A program made the translations under genes and the position numbers. Source: Pavlovales sp. CCMP2436 (Eukaryota; Haptophyta; Pavlovophyceae; Pavlovales). Taken from it: a stretch of 11,345 nucleotides of DNA. Shown here in pieces: positions 6,454 through 11,345 of this stretch (position 1 is its first letter; each line of letters begins with the position of its first letter). Where the stretch lies: positions 227,533 through 238,877 of the forward strand of contig MU631513.1 of NCBI GenBank assembly GCA_026770615.1. The letters are read 5' to 3'. Under the pieces are notes generated by a model that saw only the letters and a list, made by a program, of their open reading frames with translations, was not told where the DNA came from and did no database searches.

Positions 6454-7961
6454 GCTCGCAGCACCAGCGGCCTCTCCTCCACCGGCCCGCTCGGCAACGA
6501 CGCGCAACGCGAGCTCGGCGTGCGCTGCTCCAGCCCGCGTGATGCGCTCGCGCAAGTACGCACTCAGCTGCGGCCACCGCATGCGCCTCAGCTCGGCCTC
6601 GTCGACTTGAGCCGCCTCGGCGCTCGCCGCTGCCTGCGCCGCCTCGATCGCGGCTACACCTCCGTCGTCCGCCTTTGCCGCCTCAGCGGCATCCGCATTC
6701 CCAACGGGAGACACGCGCTCGCTGCTGATCGCGCGCAGCTCGAGCTGCAGCGCCGCCGCGTCGGGGCAAGCGGCCGGCTCGGCAGCCAAGCAGCGCTCGA
6801 GCAGCCGCCGCAGCTCGGCTGGCGCGCCCTCCGGCAGTTGCAGTCCTGGTCGCTCGCCGCGTGCGATCAGGCCCAGGAGCGCGAACTCGTTGGAGGATGA
6901 CAAGCCGGCCAGCGGGCGCTCGCCCGAGAGCAGCTGCGCGAGCAGCACGGCTGCGCTGAACACGTCCGAGGCGGCCGTGCAGGCATCTGCGCGCGCGACC
7001 TCGAGTGCCATGTACTGCACCGTGCCTCGCAACTGCGAGTGCGTGGCCGATGAGAGGCCTTGCGAGCGCAGCGTGTGCGTGATTGTCGCGAGCCCAAAGT
7101 TGGCGAGCTTGGCCTTGCCGCCGCCGCAGATGAGCACGTTGGCGGGCTTGACGTCCCCGTGGACCACCTTGCTGCATTACAGAAAGGCGAGGGCGCAGCT
7201 CAACTTGGACGTGAGCCGATAGAACGTGCGCGTCGCACCCGGCAGCGCGTGCTCGTCGCTAAATGCCGCGTTCAGCTCCGCGTGCATGTCCGGTTGCAGC
7301 AGCGTGTGCAGCAAGCTGTGCTCCGCGAGCTCAAGCACGAGCCACACCTCGCTCCGGTCCGCGTGCTCGGCCACGCCGAGGAGGAGCTGCACGATGTGCG
7401 GGTGGCTCAGCCGAGTGAGCGCTTCGAGCTCGTGCTTCATCGCGCGGGCTGCGTACTCGTCATCCGCCGGTGTCTGCTTGACGGTCACGCGGAGGCCATC
7501 GAGCGTCGCTGCGCGCACGAGCCCGAACGCACCGCGGCCGAGCGGTCGCCCAGGGGCAAAGACGATGTCGTTGACAGAGAGCGGCGGTCGACTCGCGCGC
7601 TTTAGGCTCGCGAGCTCCTGAAGCGACTCGTGCAGCACGATGTTGACGCCGAGGCCGAAGCAGGGGAGGTGCGCGTTCGGGATCGGCGCGCGGCAGATGC
7701 TGCAGTTGGACGAACTCGGCAGGCCGAGGGCGCGGTAAGCCTCGAGCGCGTCGCGCTCGACCGTGTGCCCGCACGGCGTCGTCACCGGATCGACGAGCGC
7801 GTCGAGCGTGATTGGGCAGACGAGCAACTCGGCCGTCATTCCGGGCGCACAAGGTCGTGGTCGGGCGAGTTGACCCAATGACGCCCACCGCGGTACCCCC
7901 CAACAGGGGATCGCGGGCAATAAGAAGGGCGAATTTTGAGCTTGAGGCTGAGCTTCCTAGC

Positions 7962-8014
7962 AAATTACATACAAACAATGCTTAAATTTGCTTAAATTAC
8001 ATACAAACAATGCT
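7962..8014 (+). repeat. 21-base direct repeat, two copies
   Basis: AAATTACATACAAACAATGCT occurs exactly at 7962-7982 and 7994-8014, a spacing of 32 bases, about 125-175 bases upstream of the U-box start. It may be regulatory or a simple tandem duplication. Confidence 0.8.
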
Positions 8015-8233
8015 AAAAAACGAGGCTCAGCTTCTTACAAGAACATTCAGCTCGGTTCGGAATCGCATCGCGCTTGGGGGAAAATGGGCGTCTTTTCCAA
8101 TAAGCGTAGATATGGAAAAGCTTAGAAATCACGAAATAATAACCTCCCCTCCAAAACGTTCGGAATCGCGATTTGCGTTTTTGCGTTTTCTACGGCTTCT
8201 TTGTGCCCGCGACACTCTGAAGGAAAGTGGGTT

Positions 8234-8318
8234 AAACTTTTAAAAGTGAGGGACGCTTGCAAGGCCGTGTGAGTTTGATCGATGACAGAGTACTGTAGGT
8301 CAAACTTTTAAAAGTGAG
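8234..8318 (+). repeat. 17-base direct repeat around TTTTAAAA
   Basis: AAACTTTTAAAAGTGAG occurs exactly at 8234-8250 and 8302-8318. The core is an eight-base palindrome. It ends in the GTGAG also seen in the recurring AAGTGAGGGT motif farther right. Confidence 0.75.
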
Positions 8319-8465
8319 ATGAGGTTAATGTAACTAATAGGCGATGGGCGCTTATACCTGCTACTGTACCTACGGGGCCAGAGCCGGAGATTTGATTTGT
8401 ACCCCAGGCACACATAGGCACACATATTTGATCCTGCAATATCCAGAACAATTTGATTCAAGTAG

Positions 8466-8667
8466 AACTTTGAAGATACTCCTAGACGCAAGATTGAGCT
8501 GGGATCAACTTCGGTGTTTTGGCTCGACACCTCATTCTAACAGGAAGTACATGAAATTGGCCTCCAAAGTGAGGGTGATATTTTCAGCATATGAGTCACA
8601 TAATCAGGTGTCGAACCACCGAAGTTGTTCACATTTCAATTTTGCGTCTAGGGGTATCTTCAAAGTT
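8466..8667. repeat. Fold-back: 62-67-base inverted repeat with 73-base loop
   Basis: The left arm (8466-8532) and the reverse complement of the right arm (8606-8667) agree at most positions, with a few transitions and one four-base gap. Outer and inner ends match perfectly (AACTTTGAAGATAC; AACTTCGGTG; TCGACACCT). RNA from either strand would form a long imperfect hairpin. It resembles a fold-back transposon or MITE, or a precursor of small RNA. No target-site duplication is evident, and no coding frame is conserved across it. The loop carries the AAGTGAGGGT motif family. Confidence 0.85.
8553..8576 (+). repeat. Recurring motif AAATTGGCMTCCAAAGTGAGGG
   Basis: These 24 bases recur at 10554-10577 with one mismatch. 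A shorter version, GAAGTGAGGGTGGT, is at 11114-11127, and the reverse form ACCACCCTCACTCC is at about 10616-10629. At 10570-10625 the forward and reverse forms face each other (GTGAGGGT / ACCCTCAC). It is a dispersed motif of unknown role. Confidence 0.65.
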
Positions 8668-8689
8668 TGGTTACCTTCACGGGGCATTG

Positions 8690-8992
8690 TTATTCCCTAA
8701 AGTTCAGACCTGGCCCCGTTGGTAGGCCGACGCCCGTCGTCATCACCTGGGCTGTCATATCTGCGCCCGAGTGAGCTGGCCGGTACTTGACTGTGGTAAA
8801 GCTGGCCGGTATGCATCGCTTGCAGGAGGTCCAGCGGATGTCAGGTAATAGATTTGTAGGGAAACTAAAGTACTGATCACCACAAACCAGGCACCCCAAA
8901 TGAAAAGAAACCAAGGATACAGGACAAGACACAAGAACAGTTACAAAAAAAGATGTGTGAGACAGTGCAAGACTATGCACTACGATCCCCAA
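8690..8992 (-). CDS. Hypothetical 100-residue reading frame with Cys pairs
   Basis: This minus-strand frame has a hydrophobic N-terminal third, then C-x2-C, 19 residues, and C-x2-C (CLVCGDQ ... SCKRC). That spacing could bind zinc. I recognise no family. Its start lies nine bases from the start of the plus-strand frame at 9002, head to head. The spacer-like composition and the direct repeats AGCTGGCCGGTA inside it argue against a conserved gene. It may be a fragment of a mobile element, or chance. Confidence 0.22.
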   Translation of the reverse strand: MGIVVHSLALSHTSFFVTVLVSCPVSLVSFHLGCLVCGDQYFSFPTNLLPDIRWTSCKRCIPASFTTVKYRPAHSGADMTAQVMTTGVGLPTGPGLNFRE

Positions 8993-9001
8993 AATTGAGA
9001 A

Positions 9002-9517
9002 ATGATGATACGAGCAGGCTTACGCCCACCAAGCCTGCTCCCCACAACGAGCGACAACAGCCACCACAAACCACAACAAGAACACAAGCAAACCCCTGCT
9101 GAAACGCCAAATGCACCTACAACCCCGTCCGAACGAAACACAAGTCACTTAACAGGAGAGAAAATATCTGAGAATAAATCGGAGGACAGCAAACAATGTC
9201 TAGAAATATGGCAAGCACACACACAAAACAAAAGAGAGCAAACGTCAACCCCTAAAAGGAACACGGGAAGTAAAAAGGTGAAGAAACCACACGCAGAGCT
9301 AGAACAACAGCAACAAACAGGAGACAATCACACAGGAAACAACACCGGAGAACAATCAGAAACAAAAACTACCACGGAACCAAAACCTCAAAGGAGAAAA
9401 GTACAAGTCCAAATACCCATAACACAAGGAACCACGAATAACAAACGGAAAAGTGGAGCATCTCCAACCCCCAACCAAAAGAGGGTAACACGATCAAGCA
9501 CCAAAACACTAATGTAG
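9002..9517 (+). CDS. Lys/Thr/Gln/Asn-rich protein, probable mobile-element fragment
   Basis: A 171-residue open frame has very few hydrophobic or aromatic residues and several basic clusters (KKVKKPH, RRKVQVQ, KRKSG). It is probably disordered and nucleic-acid binding if made. No domain is recognised. Support for real coding comes from the inverted copy at 9911-10026: about 37-40 codons are repeated there without any indel, with several silent changes and mostly mild substitutions (for example PKRNTGSKKVK is kept intact). The coding strand is rich in A and C and poor in T. It could be a gag-like or ORF1-like piece of a retroelement, but no reverse transcriptase, integrase or terminal repeat is visible in the window. 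Confidence 0.42.
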   Translation: MMIRAGLRPPSLLPTTSDNSHHKPQQEHKQTPAETPNAPTTPSERNTSHLTGEKISENKSEDSKQCLEIWQAHTQNKREQTSTPKRNTGSKKVKKPHAELEQQQQTGDNHTGNNTGEQSETKTTTEPKPQRRKVQVQIPITQGTTNNKRKSGASPTPNQKRVTRSSTKTLM

Positions 9518-9599
9518 AACAAAAACCAGCCGAAACACACAGGGCAAGGCCGCCACCTAGACAACGCGAGGCCGCGCCCTTCCTAAGACAAGGAATATG

Positions 9600-9687
9600 A
9601 TAGCCTACACACACCAAGCCACGTGCTAGGCTGTACCCGCATTGGCGGGTACAGCATAGCACGGTTCAGGCTATACGGAGGTTTTTT
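9600..9687 (+). other. Structured hairpin element followed by T6
   Basis: Bases 9622-9640 pair with 9645-9663: 18 of 19 base pairs, loop ATTG, single mismatch at G9629/A9656. An outer seven-base stem, ATAGCCT (9600-9606) with AGGCTAT (9668-9674), closes it, giving a 75-base unit. Just downstream is TTTTTT (9682-9687), and GGTTCAGGC at 9664 partly resembles an RNA polymerase III B box. It is not a tRNA: there is one long inner arm rather than three. It could be a small structured RNA or a transposon end; expression is unproven. Confidence 0.5.
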
Positions 9688-9692
9688 ACTTG

Positions 9693-9755
9693 TAAATATC
9701 TAGAAATACGTCCGTCCCCTGACAGGTCTCCACATGGCCCAAGCGTTGCGAGAAC
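9693..9755 (-). repeat. Dispersed element, second copy
   Basis: This is the reverse-complement copy of the element in intron 4 of the EF-hand-like gene (3137-3198). The best-preserved 32 bases are 9700-9731. The two copies have no similar flanks, which fits independent insertion. Confidence 0.75.
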
Positions 9756-9805
9756 ATCCTTTTTAGAATTGGCACTTTATACATGAAATACTTCTACACG
9801 ATATG

Positions 9806-9900
9806 TAACCTGTATCGTGACTCGCGATACATCAGGTACATCCGAAACATCCGATACATCCGATACACGAAACATTCCGATACATCAATTTTGATGTATC
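9806..9900. repeat. GATACATC cluster with dyads
   Basis: The motif GATACATC or its complement recurs about six times within 95 bases. This includes a TACATCCGA-type tandem (9837-9865) and two dyads: TGTATCG, seven bases, CGATACA (9811-9831), and GATACATCAA, TT, TTGATGTATC (9879-9900), which is perfect. It resembles a binding-site cluster or subterminal repeats of a DNA transposon. There is no adjacent gene start to support a promoter. Confidence 0.65.
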
Positions 9901-10026
9901 ACCACCCCTCTGGTGTGGTTGTCTTCTGTTTGTTGCTGTTGTTCTAGCTCTGCGTGTAATCTCTTCACCTTTTTGCTTCCCGTGTTCCTTTTTGGTGGAG
10001 ACGCTTGCTCTCCTTTGGTTTGTGTT

Positions 10027-10171
10027 ACTTTTTAAATCGAGAAAAAATCAGGTGGCTGCAAGGGGGATAAAAATGGTGGCTGGTATGAATATCGGTACTA
10101 CTGACAACGCTGGACGGCGCGAAAGTCGGGGTGCCAGACGGGGTGAGATTCTTCTAATAGTGCTTTTACTG
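10027..10171. other. Spacer without a recognised gene
   Basis: This stretch lies between the inverted-repeat arm and dispersed repeat B. Only short reading frames occur, and none shows a domain. Nothing else is apparent. Confidence 0.4.
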
Positions 10172-10215
10172 TAACGTCCCCCGACTTGCAGCCCAAAGGC
10201 GTACGGGCATGACAT
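10172..10215 (+). repeat. Dispersed repeat, copy B
   Basis: This agrees with copy A (22-65) at 42 of 44 bases in the same orientation. The upstream TAATAG...CTTTTA resembles the sequence before copy C, so the family unit extends a little farther left than the 44 bases. Confidence 0.85.
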
Positions 10216-10793
10216 GGGAGGGTCAGCGCATCGGTCGTATCATGTACCCCATAAAAAATGTTTTGTTTCGCCTGGTCGTGATTCAGGTAGGTCTGCGACT
10301 TGGTGCCCAGACACGCGAGCTTCGCGGAGGTCGTCGCACCGCACCCGTCTGTCCAGAAAGGATGGCGGGGGTCTGGGGGCGGACTGAGAAAAAGAGAAAA
10401 AGCCCGCCGCAGGACCCAGTGAGGACCCAGTGATATTCGAACAAAGTACGAAATGAGGTTTCTTCATACTTAAAAGATCTGCATGGACGTAGAATTTGAT
10501 GGGTAACAATTTCATTCATGTGCGTCGACAGCTGATTCTTTAATGAATGACGAGAAATTGGCATCCAAAGTGAGGGTATTGTGTGTGTATTGTGTGTTGA
10601 CTCGGATGCTGAATTACCACCCTCACTCCGCCCCCTCTGTTCTTGACGATTGCGTATTAAAATCTGGCCTGGTTTCGAGCCAAGCACCGAAAATGTTCCT
10701 CATCCAATTACCCCAAAATTAGAAATTCTTTACTTCTACATTACAGTAAACAGGGGAGTGAACATTTTATTGCTCGCTCCTTCTCCCCGTCAG
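10216..10793. other. Spacer with small repeats
   Basis: No gene is supported; a 74-codon frame at 10209-10433 shows no domain and overlaps repeats. Seen here are an exact 11-base tandem duplication (GGACCCAGTGA at 10412-10422 and 10423-10433), the recurring AAGTGAGGGT motif at 10554-10577, and a facing copy near 10616-10629 that could form a stem around a GTGTGTATT-type repeat. A pyrimidine tract ending in CAG at 10776-10793 precedes the possible exon that follows. Confidence 0.5.
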
Positions 10794-10892
10794 ATGCCCG
10801 CCAAGCTCAAGGCTGCGCCGGCGACGTCGGGTGAGAAGGTGCGCGACGCCTCGCATGCCCCGCCCGCGAGCAGGCAGCGAGGCGGCGGCCGA
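10794..10892 (+). CDS. Possible exon of a right-edge gene
   Basis: After a pyrimidine tract and CAG, an open frame begins at ATG and reads MPAKLKAAPATSGEKVRDAS and on, Ala/Arg-rich like the other exons here, before AT-rich sequence resumes. Possible donors are GTGAGA at 10831 (phase 1) and GTGATA at 10893 (phase 0). It may be a first or an internal exon of the gene that continues at 11180. No family is recognised, and the link to the next exon is not proven because no clear acceptor precedes 11180. Confidence 0.4.
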
Positions 10893-10916
10893 GTGATATT
10901 TATTATTAGTTTCCAC

Positions 10917-10943
10917 TGCAAGTTGGGGGACGTTAAAAGAACT
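10917..10943 (-). repeat. Dispersed repeat, copy C (partial)
   Basis: Its reverse complement matches the start of copy A (14-40) at 25 of 27 bases, and shares TAATAG plus CTTTT upstream with copy B. Similarity stops after TTGCAG, where A and B continue with the GCCCG hairpin. It lies within the presumed intron of the right-edge gene. Confidence 0.75.
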
Positions 10944-11130
10944 ATTATAAAGATAAACGTCTGACGTCGACCAAGTCAGTGAGTGAACAACACCTGTTGA
11001 ACCATGCTGAGCCGCTATATATATATATAAAACTGATATCACTCAGCGTTTCAATCAAACCAAATCTACTTGAGTGATATAATTCTGACGGTATCATGAT
11101 AAACGGAAGCTCCGAAGTGAGGGTGGTTTT

Positions 11131-11164
11131 ATCCCAAATTACCCCCCCATCCCAAATTACCCCC
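11131..11164 (+). repeat. 18-base tandem repeat
   Basis: ATCCCAAATTACCCCC is repeated twice in a row (11131-11148 and 11149-11164, the first with two extra C). A related CCAATTACCCC lies at about 10704. It sits just upstream of the right-edge coding start. Confidence 0.8.
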
Positions 11165-11179
11165 ACACACTTCGCTGGC

Positions 11180-11345
11180 ATGGGTGCGGAGACGTGGATG
11201 GGCAAGCTCAGCGCGCCGACGACGATGCAGGCGCGCAACACGCTTCTCGGGCTCATGCGCAAGGAGCTCGGAGTGATCGTGGCGCGCGGCCACGCCAGGC
11301 TCATCCTTGCCCGCGCGCGCTCGCTGCACACGCAGACTGCGCGCG
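11180..11345 (+). CDS. Partial coding region, right edge
   Basis: From ATG at 11180 the frame is open for 55 codons to the window end. It begins MGAETWMGKLSAPTTMQARN and continues through a Leu/Arg/Ala-rich, probably helical stretch. The GC-rich composition matches the exons of the other genes. No AG acceptor sits directly upstream (the nearest inside is 11188-11189), so either this is the true start or the exon begins at 11190 in the same frame. The minus strand is also open here, but its product is an arginine/histidine-rich frame of the shadow type. No function can be given. Confidence 0.5.
   Translation, partial: MGAETWMGKLSAPTTMQARNTLLGLMRKELGVIVARGHARLILARARSLHTQTAR

Larger units (their letters stand above)
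5063..7839 (-). pseudogene. U-box / protein kinase / armadillo-repeat gene, disrupted
   Basis: Counting from the Met at 7839 (an in-frame Met at 7920 is an alternative), residues 3-75 form a U-box (CPITLDALVDPV, TPCGHTVER, CSICRAPIP), the E2-binding module of ubiquitin ligases. Residues 90-340 form a kinase: glycine loop GRGAFG (101-106), Lys121, Glu137, HGDVKPAN (227-234), and Asp292 of helix F. Eleven armadillo-like repeats of about 42 residues follow (ALPQIVAAMRAHAANAAVQ type). Damage: TAA at 7177-7179 within the kinase; TAG at 6220-6222 where a sister repeat has Gln; and a ten-base loss near 5880 that shifts the frame. Restoring ten bases makes the whole length divisible by three (about 928 residues). 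HRD is HGD, DFG is NFG (residue 247) and APE is ALE. No introns are visible. The most likely reading is a recently disabled gene. A truncated U-box product or stop readthrough remains possible. Confidence 0.78.
7921..8345. other. AT-rich spacer upstream of the U-box gene
   Basis: No gene is supported. Two exact 21-base direct repeats (7962-7982 and 7994-8014) lie between similar GAGGCTGAGCTTC / GAGGCTCAGCTTC sequences. A 17-base direct repeat centred on TTTTAAAA is at 8234-8250 and 8302-8318. The region should contain the promoter of the minus-strand gene. The paired repeats could be binding sites, but nothing in the sequence proves it. Confidence 0.5.
9220..10026. repeat. Inverted repeat of about 110 bases with preserved reading frame
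   Basis: Bases 9220-9328 match the reverse complement of 9918-10026 closely, and similarity fades to about 9911. The longest identical run spans the segment encoding HAELEQQQQT. The arms are separated by 589 bases holding the end of the 9002 frame, a strong hairpin, the second copy of the intron 4 element and the GATACATC cluster. The right arm reads as a short minus-strand coding remnant ending in TGA after a few more codons. Confidence 0.85.

Noticed and set aside
5522..6610. Long plus-strand frame across the armadillo region
   Set aside because: It is the complement of the repeat array. The minus strand gives clear armadillo-like, kinase and U-box sequence; the plus strand gives Arg/His/Ala/Cys-rich repeats of no known type.
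6220..7179. Reassigned genetic code (TAA and TAG read as Gln)
   Set aside because: Both stops could be read as Gln, but the frameshift and damaged kinase motifs point to decay, the TAG arose after a recent duplication, and no other gene here contains internal TAA or TAG.
7169..7184. A nine-base intron (GTAATGCAG) removing the kinase stop codon
   Set aside because: It begins GT and ends AG and keeps the frame, but is far too short for a normal intron. The undeleted length matches kinase spacing exactly, with the stop in place of one residue.
9369..9662. Minus-strand Cys/Leu-rich frame that looks membrane-like
   Set aside because: It lies opposite an A/C-rich coding strand whose frame is preserved in an inverted copy. 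The hydrophobic look follows from the T/G-rich complement.
9600..9674. tRNA gene
   Set aside because: The length and seven-base closing stem are suggestive, but the interior is a single long hairpin with no D, anticodon or T arms and no canonical GGTTCGAATCC.

Overview
This window looks like nuclear DNA of a single-celled eukaryote, most likely an alga. Coding exons are GC-rich and alanine/arginine-rich. The spacers are AT-rich and full of microsatellites. Introns are long and C/T-rich, with GTGCG or GTGAG donors. One gene combines U-box, kinase and armadillo modules. A haptophyte or similar protist would fit, but this is inference. I saw no bacterial operon, ribosomal RNA, tRNA or CRISPR system.

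Layout. Positions 1-480 are AT-rich microsatellite DNA with one copy of a dispersed repeat at the left edge. Positions 494-3927 (+) hold a five-exon gene for an EF-hand-like protein of 356 residues; every intron phase agrees. Its exon edges are repeatedly duplicated into the introns. The first 29 bases of exon 2, with their splice acceptor, occur seven more times inside the 1246-base intron 1. The end of exon 2 is copied into intron 2, and the end of exon 3 into intron 4. Positions 3928-5062 are a spacer with small duplications, a T-run and a second copy of the neighbouring gene's 3' end. Positions 5063-7839 (-) hold an intronless U-box - protein kinase - armadillo-repeat gene. It carries two in-frame stops, a ten-base deletion and altered catalytic motifs, so it is probably a pseudogene. 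Positions 7921-8700 are AT-rich, with direct repeats and a roughly 200-base fold-back. Positions 8690-10030 look like degraded mobile-element DNA: a Lys/Thr/Gln-rich reading frame, part of which is repeated inverted with its frame preserved, enclosing a strong hairpin and a GATACATC cluster. Positions 10172-10943 carry two more copies of the left-edge repeat. The start or an internal exon of another (+) gene runs off the right end.

The two main genes converge and share no visible pathway. The strongest signal is the splice-boundary duplication in the first gene. Each intron 1 copy reads as pyrimidine tract, CAG, then GTGCGC, so it could serve as an acceptor and a donor at the same point, as recursive-splicing ratchet sites do.
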